NCBI GenBank assembly: GCA_963666035.2
Contig: CAXXJI010000019.1
Location: 62,001 to 126,000, forward strand
Direction: 5' to 3'
From: CALMFG01 sp963666035
GTDB taxonomy: Bacteria > Bacillota > Clostridia > Christensenellales > CALMFG01
DNA length: 64,000 nucleotides
The number at the start of each line of letters is the position of its first letter. Within the stretch, counting starts at the first letter, position 1. Below are positions 52,801 through 61,421 of this stretch, in pieces. A program made the position numbers and the translations under genes. Below the pieces are notes generated by a model. It made no database searches. It was not told where the DNA came from and saw nothing but the letters and a program-made list of their open reading frames with translations.

Positions 52801-55800
52801 ATCCGGAACCTGTTGAGAATTGACCGTAAAGGTGATCGGCGTCTCATCGGTCGTATCATACCGGTACACATCCACATCACTGACTGTCTCAAGGAAGGTA
52901 AAGCGTCCTTCGCTCGGATGCAGTTCATATGCTGTTCCGGTGGTGCTGCCCGCAACATCCTGAGATACAATCAAACGATATCTCACCACATCCTGTGATC
53001 CTGAGAATATCTTGACATAGTATGTATCCCCTTGCGTAGCGCTGTCGGATTCCGCCATATGGGTAACTGGGGTACCATCGGTATCATAAACGATACTGGA
53101 CGGTCCTGTTATGGTCACTTCGCCCTGCTGCTCATCATAGAACTCAATGTTGAAATATACATCCGCGTCCATTTCGGCCGAGAAAACAAAGTAATCAATA
53201 TCTCCTGCCGAATCCAGATTCGATTCGATCCATTCCGGATTTCCCAGCCATCTCGCGTTTTCCATATCGTCCCCGACGGTATCCTGAAGCACGCTTAAAC
53301 TGTATTGTGTCATCATATGTGACGGGTTGTAAATGGCCACATAGAATACATCCCCTTCGGAAGGCGAGTATGTATGTTCGGCCGCCGCCGTATCTTCAAC
53401 CGTGTAGTCGGGTGAGCCCGACATATCGTCAAGGTAGATACTCATGCTTGCCGCCCGGTAGGGGTTCTCTTCATCACCCGGTTCATCATACACTCCCATC
53501 ACGAATGTAATATCCGATGTGTTTTGCGCAGTCACTTTGTACACATCCACATCGAATAGCCCTTGAAGCCCATTATCGTATTTATCGCCGGGATAAATTT
53601 CCTGCGCGCTGCTTTCCTCATCCCCTATCCAATCCTGGAATATGCAGATGCTATAAGGCACCCAGTCAGCCGAACCGTTTGAGATGACAATGTAATAATC
53701 ATCATCTTGCGCTAAATTCTCGATTTTTACCGACTCTAGATCAGATATACTGCCGCTCGAGAATATCGGCGTTCCAGACAGATTATCGTCCTCATAGACG
53801 TCCACCTGCACTTCCCAGGTTTCGCTGGGTTCGTCACCCTGCCATTCATTATAAACGTGCAGGTTTAAATAGAACGGATACGGGGCTTGCGATGTATATT
53901 TAAACACATCCACGTCACCGTCATAATCGAGAACTGTGTTAAACTCGTTATAGCACTCCAAATCCGCCGCGCCGGCCGCATCGTCACCCACAATATCCTG
54001 ATTGATGTTCAGCACATAGATGACCATATCATTCGACCCGCCAAGCAATTCTATATAGTAAACATCGCCTTCAGAAGGTGTAAACGCCTGTTCTGCACTC
54101 GTAACATCTGCAAAACTGTAATCCGGATCTCCAGTCATATCATCCAGATAGATATTCATCGTAGCGGTGCGCACTGGGTTTTCTTGATCCCCTTCGTCCT
54201 CAAATACTTCCAGCGAGAAAGAGAGATCCGCCGTATTATCTGCGGTAAATTTAAATACATCCACATCGCTCATCACTTCAAGGTCGTTGCCGCAGCGATC
54301 CCCGCCCCGAACTTCCTGCGCGCTGTCAGCATCGCCGCCAACCCAATCCTGGAAAAGTTGGATATAGTAGGGCAGCGCATCCACCGAACCGTTAGATACT
54401 TTGATATAATAATCCTGTCCCTCGGCGGTGTTGTCAATGCCTATCAATCTCACATCATCTGTTTCGCCGCTGGTGTATATCGGGGCGCCCGACATATCAC
54501 CTTCATAAACCTCTACCTGCAGGGTCCATGTCTCTTCCGGCTCATCTCCCTGATACTCATTACATGCATGAACAGTAAGATAGAACGGATTCGGCATTTG
54601 GGATGTGTACTTAAAGACATCCACGTCACCGCTTGAACCCGCAAATTCAAGGCAGGTGTTGCGCGTATCATAAGGATATATCTCCAAAGCGCCAGCCACA
54701 TCATCGCCTGCAATGTCCTGCATGCACGAGAACTTGTATTGGGTCATATCATGTGAGGCGCCGTATAATTTAATATAGTAAACATCGCCTTCAGACGGTT
54801 GATATGTCTTTTGAACACTTGAGCCCGCGCTCGAAACCAATCCGCTTGAATAGTCCGGCGAACCCGACATATCCCCTAGGTATATTTCCATGTAAGCCGA
54901 ACGGGTCGGATTCTCCTCGTCGCCAGATTCTTCAAATACTTCAAAATCAAAACTGAGTTCTGCGGTGTTTTCAGCCCTGCAAACGATCACATCCACATCA
55001 CTGGTGCTCTGAAAGGTATTCCACCAGATATTACCTGGGTACAGCTCACTGGCCGAACCCTCGTCATCGCCGATCCAATCCTGAAAAATGCTGATTTGAT
55101 AGGGTATCCAATCCGCCGATCCATTGGAAATGACAATATAGTAAGTCTGACTTTCGGCTTCATTGTCAATTTTCTGAACCCACAAATCGGATAGATCGCT
55201 GCCAGAATACAGCGGCGTTCCAGTGAGGTCTTCGTTGTCGTAAACCTCCACCTGTACAGACCATGTTTCTTCAGGATCATCTCCCTGCCACTCATTAAAA
55301 ACATGTACATTGAGATAAAAAGGATACGGCGCCTGCGTCGTATAACTAAATACATCCACATCCACAACGGCACCGCGCGTTGAGAGCTTGGTGAAGAATT
55401 CCTCATACGCTCCAATTTCCCACGCATTGGCCCCACTATCCCTCACGATATCCTGTCTGGACATAAACCCATACTGCGTCATGTCATTTGAAGCCCCATA
55501 TAAACGGATATAGTACACATCGCCCTTTGACGGTGTATATGTTTTCTGGGCGCTAGAACCCGCGCTCGTCACAAGGCCGCTTGAGTAATCCGGCGAGCCC
55601 GACATATCTCCAAGGTATATTTCCATGTAAGCCGAACGGGTCGGGTCAATCTCATCGCCTGATTCTTCGTATACTTCAAACTCAAAAGTCAGCTCTTCCG
55701 GGTCTTCCGCGGTAAACACAAAGACATCCTCATCGCTGACCGATTGGAATCCGTTAATCCAAACATCGTCAGGATATGTCTCCTGTGCCGAACCTGCGTC

Positions 55801-56589
55801 ATCGCCGATCCAATCCTGATAAACGCAGATTTGGTATGGTATACCATGAACTGAACCATTGGACACTTTGATGTAGTAATCCTGTTCTGGTGCAGTGTTG
55901 CTGATCAGCACTTTCGGCTGATCCGAAACCACGCCACTGGAATAGACCGGCGTACCCGAGAGATTAGCATCTTCATACACCTCAATTTCAGCTGTCCATG
56001 GCGACGGTGGATCCTCTCCCTGAAATTCGTTGAAAATATGAACTTCTACATAAAATGACAAAGCGGCCCGGGTTGTATATTTAAATACATCCACATCGCC
56101 ACTTGAACCTTCTTCATTAAGATAGGCAAAAAATTCATTATAGGGTTCCAAATCCATCGCGCTGGCTGAGTCGTCTCCTACGTTGTCTTGGAAAACGATC
56201 CCCATATAGTCAAATACATCTTCCTGCAAAGATTCTACTTTGATATAGTAGGTCGCTCCAACCGTTGGTGTAACCACAGCAGAAACCGCACCGGTTTGGT
56301 CTTCATCGACAAACGTAGTGGACAGATCGTTGCTGTAGACACTCACCTTCGCGATATCCGCCCCTTCAAGCACATTGACATCAAAAACCATTGTTTCTGA
56401 AGTCTCGGGTGTAAACGCATAGTATTCCACGCTACCCGTTCCTGATAATGATGAATTATAAAATTCGTTTTGCCCTAAGGCTTGCGCCTCTTCTTCGCTG
56501 GGGCCCCCCGCATAAACAGCTACACCCGCCGCTAAGATTATGACCGCAACAAAAAAAATCGCAAAAAAACCAAGCCGACACCTCTTCAT
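46606..56589 (-). CDS. Giant secreted repeat protein (PPC / LRR-like / Ig-like)
   Basis: 3327 residues. Signal peptide about 1-27. Then come about thirteen pre-peptidase-C-terminal-like modules (about 40-1640), recognised by a repeating QD-x2-GD-x4-A border. Eight of them alternate between two types, giving four copies of a two-module unit of about 242 residues. A leucine-rich-like stretch follows (about 1740-1850). About a dozen Ig/FN3-like repeats carry GR-T-DA-type ends, and a Pro/Ser/Glu/Ala linker, a domain of about 95 residues and a second linker close the protein. No protease or other catalytic motif is seen, and no LPxTG anchor. GGAG precedes the ATG. It is probably a surface stalk or adhesin-like paralogue of the subtilase at 16522-23292. 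Confidence 0.9.
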   Translation of the reverse strand: MKRCRLGFFAIFFVAVIILAAGVAVYAGGPSEEEAQALGQNEFYNSSLSGTGSVEYYAFTPETSETMVFDVNVLEGADIAKVSVYSNDLSTTFVDEDQTGAVSAVVTPTVGATYYIKVESLQEDVFDYMGIVFQDNVGDDSASAMDLEPYNEFFAYLNEEGSSGDVDVFKYTTRAALSFYVEVHIFNEFQGEDPPSPWTAEIEVYEDANLSGTPVYSSGVVSDQPKVLISNTAPEQDYYIKVSNGSVHGIPYQICVYQDWIGDDAGSAQETYPDDVWINGFQSVSDEDVFVFTAEDPEELTFEFEVYEESGDEIDPTRSAYMEIYLGDMSGSPDYSSGLVTSAGSSAQKTYTPSKGDVYYIRLYGASNDMTQYGFMSRQDIVRDSGANAWEIGAYEEFFTKLSTRGAVVDVDVFSYTTQAPYPFYLNVHVFNEWQGDDPEETWSVQVEVYDNEDLTGTPLYSGSDLSDLWVQKIDNEAESQTYYIVISNGSADWIPYQISIFQDWIGDDEGSASELYPGNIWWNTFQSTSDVDVIVCRAENTAELSFDFEVFEESGDEENPTRSAYMEIYLGDMSGSPDYSSGLVSSAGSSVQKTYQPSEGDVYYIKLYGASHDMTQYKFSCMQDIAGDDVAGALEIYPYDTRNTCLEFAGSSGDVDVFKYTSQMPNPFYLTVHACNEYQGDEPEETWTLQVEVYEGDMSGAPIYTSGETDDVRLIGIDNTAEGQDYYIKVSNGSVDALPYYIQLFQDWVGGDADSAQEVRGGDRCGNDLEVMSDVDVFKFTADNTADLSFSLEVFEDEGDQENPVRTATMNIYLDDMTGDPDYSFADVTSAEQAFTPSEGDVYYIELLGGSNDMVIYVLNINQDIVGDDAAGAADLECYNEFNTVLDYDGDVDVFKYTSQAPYPFYLNLHVYNEWQGDEPSETWEVQVDVYEDDNLSGTPIFSSGSISDLESVKIENLAQDDDYYIVISNGSADWVPYSICIFQDWIGDEESSAQEIYPGDKYDNGLQGLFDVDVYKVTAQNTSDITFVMGVYDEPGDEENPYRAASMSIYLDDMSGSPDYTVEDTAAAEHTYSPSEGDVFYVAIYNPSHMMTQYSLSVLQDTVGDDMENARWLGNPEWIESNLDSAGDIDYFVFSAEMDADVYFNIEFYDEQQGEVTITGPSSIVYDTDGTPVTHMAESDSATQGDTYYVKIFSGSQDVVRYRLIVSQDVAGSTTGTAYELHPSEGRFTFLETVSDVDVYRYDTTDETPITFTVNSQQVPDRTLDVTIQEAGESPFVDESDTFGVEETITPSSASVTYYITVSGSYAMTPYSISIAQDRIGDTQAEAKTMNNGDIYYTLLENMSDSDWFQYESMGTSPIDFFFEVQDEQTASIMIADSSMTLLEMSETRGETLHIDAPAEGDMYYICVSSGSRDFTPYMVGASQDMVGDTTEDAMGVNAGEPFFTYLETTDDVDVFEYTVSELPEGATEATVAFGVNVHDGKTADVEVTSVNGTATINPSGVQEGIENVEIVATVTSVPITFYLEVSGGTENLVPFEVWVYDSRFDPPELSVGEVVYNSLQNPGDSQVYSFTPDASGGYYFNAIRLDYGNALVKFILFEDGVEEPLAESEKVPIPNKPGYSYGHDGLWYTLEAGKKYYYEVYTEETDIYHGYGEYAVALSTYNPNTELTFTDSGLISFFNNDWYIPDSGTGSMQVTLGVMLMMDSIQVEGLADITGMEYAKYIRVLEIGESPAFSSIVGLDNDAFPYLFHMSIDGSSVSEWPADMSAWRDVGVIGIKNSHLLELPNLVDLGMSHLSSVDITGNYIDFSSGSESCNNIANLNTAGVWIDGVFNQKQADTVDLAFSPEVPKVAEDMTLTATSFGDGVDITVNSEYQFAYSQDGENWVDITEDWGENEVTGVYVNEVGQWWFKATGRLKGTDEEGTTTVEEITVGDLDPISKGRASITGVSKENVEKEEAFDIDIQLDLTGLERYMMEYRLVQSTNQSTWEEVTSWAEISGDEVVTDTLGVSAPDVTQDTTYYYALELRPKNASSPDYLDRSDSQVVAVYTVMPLESVSLIVGDGSADQVAPVLLAPEAENRAGYSEIPEYKYYYRLEGSTRWTVVASAYSTDDYEFTPGTEGSYYFKVESRSVGRTTVDAEYETVTAVNIFTSALPAEGLTLAITDGETQFLSTETVPLEITAIGNGEDDMEYLVEFSTNGKTYKPLIKGEAWHAFVPTSGDTMLVDQTLPAIKKDTLLYIRASVRSAGRTTTDAYDVTTISAYMVMPLASVTLDSVGDTTAGQAVTEAGITLTATAANKAGYAETPTYRFAYRMEGSAKWAYIGKAFSEDNTIRFVPKTEGTYYFKVEAQSLGRKTKAGDVWDYDYTAYALSNTAEPVKGIYSLTSDEKDYINGETVTLTMDITQNTAGDDVEYQLLYSTNGKSFKPFSKEYAPLAVTAGKAEIEAPALPLVKKDTIYYLKVQVRTIGRTEKEPDAFAMTQVEFKTAHPVEAGEVAVIGVGNDAAEQSVDAEGITLTATERANTEYRFAYQKLGDTKWSYVSSKWSTERTITFVPKTDGRYQFCVEARSLTRTTTDTTSAATGYYGLYYLSLGAESASVAVNGSTEFVNDLEGIDVPVVYSVEGNGTDTYDLRALYSTNGKSYKELYYVEGMGPEAITDASIIITLPAVKKDTHYWLKFEAKTNGHATADVFDTAEVDVYMVEPLTSMDSFVSDADSGLAVLGAVDDVLTLTATANDDAAYKFYYRTVGTDKWSSISSKYVVENQAYFRPKTEGAYEFKAEATALGRKAKTADVSAELSEPIDIWFTAEPAHWISLGINDDDADYIIGLDSEMSLEMEADGTDAGMEYQIVYSNNGGKSYKPLSAWQPLTATSTFDDVASCALPIAKKDTLYLIKAQVRSTGRTTADAESEAEEIWLLSQEREVDADLIIPGETHEYTETITANIAISEPASGEVEYQLQYSTDNKKWNDLSAHDWSVYDDGGTGSINVELDLAELNGDMTAYIKLNARMKNSTKIEDSDVDRFDIYSIGPVSSVDMGVLDTDENYALIEASAVSSFAHTAEYRYSYALAGQSKMTWIPFTSWTVSDEVTFTPSLSGDYLFMVEARSKGRLTVDATAEATNEDSGYYLKSIEDMLLPEPVPEPSAAPTPSEAPTVIPSAVPSEAPSTEPSTEPSASPSATPAPKLISSLEYATSYVLGENADLDSYTEQEVALEDILSVLADEDAPMILVQLGEETFAVITGYEADEDSNLKRLTLTDQMGETILGGTEGILRAWVYTSAEPEVSEAPSETPSGEPSIEPAPESEASEAPAASESPSAQPSETPAA
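53280..56190 (-). repeat. Four tandem two-module PPC super-repeats
   Basis: The coding sequence is built from four copies of a unit of about 727 bases. Each copy has one module with a DVDVFKYT-APYPFYL-type core and one with a FEFEVYEESGDE...MSGSPDYS-type core. Confidence 0.8.
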
Positions 56590-56634
56590 AACGTTTCTCC
56601 ATTCTTACTCTTGATTGTAAAATCCCCATAACAC

Positions 56635-56655
56635 ATGACATATAGTATATGTCAT
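56635..56655. repeat. Perfect 21-base palindrome in giant-gene leader
   Basis: ATGACATATA-G-TATATGTCAT: ten-base arms around one base. It lies at about +28 to +48 of the predicted transcript and 46 bases before the ATG. A candidate operator or RNA hairpin. Confidence 0.65.
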
Positions 56656-56689
56656 ATATGTTTTATATAGTCTAAATATTGCCATGTTG

Positions 56690-56718
56690 ATATTAGCACT
56701 ATTAATTTACCTCGTCAA
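56690..56718 (-). promoter_or_regulatory. Promoter of the giant repeat-protein gene
   Basis: On the minus strand TTGACG, a 17-base spacer, then TGC-TAATAT (extended -10). The predicted start is near 56683. The rest of the 56590-57111 gap is AT-rich, with the VOC gene promoter and no further gene. Confidence 0.65.
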
Positions 56719-57006
56719 CAATAATAGCTATAATTTACATTCTTATTAGTACAAACTATCTATTTGTAATACTTGTTGTTTTTTAGCTAAAATTATAAGT
56801 CCTCCCTCTCAATTATTCGTTCATTTTTTTAAAAAAGTTTGGGCTAAATGGGTACAATATACCCACGTTTGCGCCCCTGTTTCATCACCATTTTTCGTTA
56901 TTTCTGCAGGTGTGCCTAATCGCCCGCATCGAATTTTAACGTGTCCTCTTCCTTATTGAAGCGATCTCCTTTAAAGTCACATGAACACCCAGCAGGATAA
57001 AAGTAT

Positions 57007-57035
57007 TGCTCCCTTTTATGCCATTATCTATAATA
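57007..57035 (+). promoter_or_regulatory. Promoter of the VOC/amidohydrolase operon
   Basis: TTGCTC, a 17-base spacer and TATAAT, 77 bases before the ATG at 57112. Confidence 0.6.
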
Positions 57036-57111
57036 GTATTATAGTCAATGCTTTTTTATAAATGCGTTGACTCGTGCTGTCAACTTCAAGTAAAAGGAAA
57101 GAAGGATATAT

Positions 57112-57480
57112 ATGAAATTTGTATGGACCACTTTGCAGGTTAAAGACCTAAACACCTCATTAAAATTCTATCAAGAAATTGTAGGATTGCCTTTGAAAAG
57201 ACGTTTCTCCCCGAACGGCGTTTTGGAACTGGCCTTTCTGGGCAACGAGGGGGAAAGCGAACTGGAACTGCTCTGCGACCCCGAACAGGTTGAGACGCGC
57301 GGCATGGGTATCTCTCTGGGCTTTTTAAGTCCGATACCCTTGGAGGAGCTCATCTTAAAGCTCAATGACCATGGCTACACGATTAATGCCCCCATCGTAT
57401 CCCCAACCCCAGCTATGCGTTTTTTTCGTATGTGTGATCCGGACGGATACGTTGTACAATTCGTTCAGAATGTAAAATAA
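57112..57480 (+). CDS. VOC-family (glyoxalase-like) protein
   Basis: 122 residues with two beta-alpha-beta-beta-beta units. It starts with KFVWTTLQVKDLNTSLKFYQEIVGLPL and closes with FRMCDPDGYVVQFVQ, the standard VOC/glyoxalase I pattern. Possible metal ligands are Glu residues in ESELELL and near the C-terminus. AAGGATATAT precedes the start. It is 26 bases before the amidohydrolase gene and probably cotranscribed, but the functional link is not clear. Confidence 0.88.
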   Translation: MKFVWTTLQVKDLNTSLKFYQEIVGLPLKRRFSPNGVLELAFLGNEGESELELLCDPEQVETRGMGISLGFLSPIPLEELILKLNDHGYTINAPIVSPTPAMRFFRMCDPDGYVVQFVQNVK

Positions 57481-57506
57481 TCATAAAAGGCAATAGAAAG
57501 AGAACT

Positions 57507-58889
57507 ATGAGTGATTTGCTGTTAAAGAATATTGGGACCGTCTACACTTTTAACGATCGGGACGATATCATTCATCATACCGATATCCATATCGTCAATG
57601 GCGTGATTCAGGCCGTTTCAGACACCGGCACCACGTCGTATCCCGACGGTACCATCATCGATTGTACCGGTCTGATTGCGCTGCCCGGATTTGTCAACAC
57701 CCACCATCACCTGTACCAAACCCTTTTTCGCGGCATACGGGAAGTGCAGGAAAAGCCTTTGTTCCCGTGGCTGAAAGGCCTCTATCAGTTCTGGCAGCAT
57801 CTCACTGAAGAAGCCGTCTACTATGGCGCTATGGTGGGCTTAAGTGAACTTGCGCTGACCGGTTGCACCTGCACAGCCGACCACCACTATGTTTTCCCAA
57901 AAGGCCAGCCCGCTATCCTGATTGATACCCAGATTCGCGCCGCAAAAGAAATCGGTATGCGGTTTCATGCCACCCGTGGTTCCATGTCATTAGGCATCAA
58001 TGACGGCGGGTTGCCGCCCATGTCCGTCGTGCAAAAAGAGGATGCCATTCTTGCGGATTCCCAAAGACTAATTGACCGCTATCATGACGCCCGCCCCTAT
58101 GCCATGACGAAAATCGCATTGGCGCCGTGCTCGCCGTTCTCGGTAACCACCCACCTGTTGAAAGAAACCGCCAAGCTGGCAAGAAAAAACGGCGTGATGC
58201 TGCACACCCATCTGGCTGAAACCCAGGACGAGGAAGCTTATTGTTTGGAAAAGTATGGCCTCAGGCCTTTTGCGCTGATGGAATCGCTGGACTGGGTTGG
58301 GGAAGATGTGTGGTATGCACACGGCATCTATCTCAATGATGAGGAAATTTTGGCGCTCAACGGCAGTGGTATCGCCCATTGTCCTTCCAGCAACATGAAA
58401 TTGGGCAGCGGTATCTGCCGGACCAGTACACTGTACCGTCAAGGTGCTAAGCTCAGTCTAGCGGTGGACGGCAGCGCCAGCAATGACGGCTCTAACATGA
58501 TGGAAGAGGTCCGAAGGATGTACCTGTTAAACCATCTAAAATACGGTTCGGAGGGCTTAAGCGCCTACGAGTGCGTCAAAATCGCTACCCGTGGCGGTGC
58601 AGAAGTGCTGGGCAGGTCCGACACTGGTTATATCGCTAAAAATATGGCCGCCGATATCATTTTATTTAATCTTGATGATATCGCCTATGCCGGATGCCAC
58701 GATCCGCTGACCGCACTGGTGTCGCTGGGCAATCATTCTTATACAAAAATGACCCTGATTAACGGTGAAGTAGTGGCCAAAGATGGCGAACTGACCCGCG
58801 TCGATACACATAGCGTAGGCAGACAAGCGCATGAATGCGCCACGGCGCTGGTCGAAAAAGCGCGAGAGGGTTATTCCGAACGTCTTTGA
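57507..58889 (+). CDS. Amidohydrolase, 8-oxoguanine deaminase-like (TrzA/AtzA family)
   Basis: 460 residues. Metal-binding motifs are NTHHHLYQTLFRG (about 70-82), HTHLAETQDEE (about 232-242), GIAHCPSSNMKLGSG and the VDGSASNDGSNM block with the catalytic Asp. The pattern fits the Zn/Fe-dependent deaminases of the AtzA/TrzA and 8-oxoguanine deaminase groups, which hydrolyse aromatic amines of purines. It faces the CotH gene with about 65 bases between stops and no obvious terminator. The exact base is not proved. Confidence 0.85.
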   Translation: MSDLLLKNIGTVYTFNDRDDIIHHTDIHIVNGVIQAVSDTGTTSYPDGTIIDCTGLIALPGFVNTHHHLYQTLFRGIREVQEKPLFPWLKGLYQFWQHLTEEAVYYGAMVGLSELALTGCTCTADHHYVFPKGQPAILIDTQIRAAKEIGMRFHATRGSMSLGINDGGLPPMSVVQKEDAILADSQRLIDRYHDARPYAMTKIALAPCSPFSVTTHLLKETAKLARKNGVMLHTHLAETQDEEAYCLEKYGLRPFALMESLDWVGEDVWYAHGIYLNDEEILALNGSGIAHCPSSNMKLGSGICRTSTLYRQGAKLSLAVDGSASNDGSNMMEEVRRMYLLNHLKYGSEGLSAYECVKIATRGGAEVLGRSDTGYIAKNMAADIILFNLDDIAYAGCHDPLTALVSLGNHSYTKMTLINGEVVAKDGELTRVDTHSVGRQAHECATALVEKAREGYSERL

Positions 58890-58955
58890 GTTTTCGGGGA
58901 GAGATACAATAATTAATATGTAGGAAAAGCATATCCGCACCTAATCAGATTGCGA

Positions 58956-61421
58956 TTAATCCGGTTTATTCCGTTCCACGGTTTGTATTTGGTACGCCAG
59001 CGACACCGCCTGTTCAATGCTTCCGGTTGCCTTGAATGCATCATAAATCTGCGTCGGTGCTTTGTTCTCTTCTTCTATCTCACGCCGAATACGCTCAATA
59101 TCACCATCTGACAAACCAAAATATGACTTAAAGAATTCCAGCATATAAGATTTTCGATTCTTTAAAAAAGTGCGGTGCCGGTCCTGCTCGTGCAGGATAA
59201 ACCGTTCAGCCGTTGCCCTGTTATCCGGCGCATTGCCAAATTCACTCGCTCCGCCGGCATCATTATATGCATACTCCCACCACAAATCCAAATTGTTTCC
59301 CATCTCATGCTCAATATTCTTGGCAAGCATATCATAATAAGCGGTTGAAAACTCCGGGCTGTATAATGTATCGATCAGCTCAATGGCACGTTTGTAAAAA
59401 TGATACGAAAATGTATCATTTTTTAAGAGCCCGCGAATGACCGAGGTGTCAAATAAATTTCCCGAGCCGTGGCCCTCGGGAGATGTTCTCTGCTCCAAAT
59501 GATTGACCGTGGGGTAATAAGCCGCTCTGTCCAGGTCAAATAAAAATACCCGCCATTTTTCGCCCTCCCCATCAGCTTTCCAGAACTTGATGTTGCCGGT
59601 GTCTTTGTTGCCCGATATGATATGCGCCAGGACTGAGTCGATGTAATTATCGATATCCAGCCGGGCTGCGATGTACTCATAATTTTTCTGATTGGATAGA
59701 TCATGTTTTCTGATATAAGTGACAAGCGCCATAAACTCATCCACGCTGCCCTGTACCGCGGTGTAATCTCCGTTTGTCGCGGGTTCCACGATAGTGATTT
59801 CCTCCCGCTCATAACCGTACTTGGTTTCAATATAGCAGCGGTTTAATTTCTCCCGAATATTCAAAAGGCCGTAATACTCGCCGTTGATATAAACTGCACA
59901 CGGCCGATAGCTTTGCGCGTCAACATTCATCCCCAGCCGCGCCAGGCTCATCAAAAAAGCATCTGTCAATTTGGTCCGGTTCCATTCGTTACTTCCACCA
60001 TTACGCAGAACAAACGACCCAAATACAGATGCGGTTTTAGTATCCCCCGGGAAAAGATCATACGCAATACAATCATTCCCGTATGCATTTTCCACATCGA
60101 CTGCAAACGATTTTTGCGGCGCATACAAGCTGGAGTTGCCAAAAAGCCCTATCTGCGCATCAAAGCAGATATATCCGCCCTGATTGGGTTCTATGATCTC
60201 AATCTTCGCAGGCACCCGCCTGTCCCTGTCGGGATGGTGGTATAACCCTTCGCTTCCCGTCAGGAACTCAGGCTCACAGGTAATCACCACCGTCGCCAGA
60301 TCATGCTTGCGCTCCAATATATAGCTTTGAACGGAAACCTTGCTGTTTAGCTTGCCTAGAACGGCTGCAACAGCCGATACCGTAATATCCTTTGTAATAG
60401 GAATCGCTTCAGTATACCGAAGCGAATTGATGGTCGGATTTGAGCCGTCGAGCGTATAGTAGATTTCTGATGCATCCTCGTCGCAAAACAGCGTCAATGA
60501 AATTGATTCCGCATATACACCCGGCATATAGGAATATATAACGCTGTGAGCATACCCCGAAAACGAATTTTTGGTGTTCACCTCACCAGGGGTGGGTTTG
60601 CCCATCAGGCAGGATTCTCCCGCTGCTGTTTTTCCAAAAGAATCGCCGTGATCAATATACCGCGCAGGCATGTTATCCACAATATATCCAAGGTTGCTGG
60701 AAAGGTATATCTCCTCTAGGCCAGCATTCAACTTGAAATTGGTGCGGTAATTTCCCTCAGCATCGACGGTGTTTTCTCCTGTGGCCAGTATCAGCATATA
60801 TCCATTCGGTTCAAGTGAAGCACCTTTTGGGAAGACCCATTTATAACAGTCTTTTCGGCTGTCGGACAGTCCAAACCCTGAAAGGTCAATGGTTTTTTCA
60901 GAATTATTATAAAGCTCAATCCAATCGACATCGCCGTAAACGCCTTGGCCGCCGCCGATGGATTTGACTTCATTGATGCGCACATATTTGGGGTAATCAA
61001 GAAAAAGCGCCTCTTTTTCTTCGGCGCCTTCGAATATATTGGGTGCCCCGGGAGTAGGGATGCGAAAGTACTGCCAGGTATCCATATCGCCGTCGTCTCT
61101 CCCGTACGACACCGTTTCGTCCGTACCGACAATTTCCGCCGTATCAATCAGCCGATGTTCATTGTCAAAAAGATTCAGCGTACCGTCATCCGGCGAAATG
61201 GAGAAATTAGCGTGTATGTACTGCGCTCCCAAGGTATCTTTCCCGTCCAGAAAAATCAAAAGTGTGGAATGCTTTTCGAGAATGATATCCGGCAGTGTAA
61301 AACGGTATGGCTGAAAAACATCATCAGTCAAACAATAGCCTTTTAAAGAGATGTCCTCATCGGTGGTGTTGATGAGCTCCACCCAGTCCGAAAAATAACC
61401 GTCTTCATCGTTACACCACAC
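58956..61421 (-). pseudogene. CotH-kinase/lamin-tail protein, C-terminal part of a frameshifted gene
   Basis: 820 or so residues from the shift point. It begins with the second half of a lamin-tail domain (NDEDGYFSDWVELIN), then another lamin-tail domain (about 145-275), a chitobiase-like beta-sandwich segment (about 290-365), and the CotH kinase domain. The last has VFGSFVLRNGGSNEW, RPCAVYINGEYYGLLNIREK, SGNKDTGNIKFW and FLFDLDRA. The listed start is a GTG with no ribosome binding site. The preceding gene ends in INEYMSK, the first half of the same lamin-tail domain, one base out of frame. Read together they form one gene. Sequencing error, real mutation and +1 frameshifting are all possible. 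Confidence 0.8.

Noticed and set aside
53887..54636. Long plus-strand ORF (249 codons) opposite the giant repeat gene
   Set aside because: It lies entirely antisense to the well-supported PPC repeats, has no ribosome binding site and owes its length to the repeated codon pattern of the gene below it.
53280..56190. Tandem repeats considered as a CRISPR or satellite array
   Set aside because: The period is about 727 bases, in frame and protein-coding, with no short repeats and spacers.
56590..57111. Possible cyclic di-GMP riboswitch before the giant gene
   Set aside because: I looked for the conserved GEMM-type core and saw none; only a promoter and a palindrome are present.
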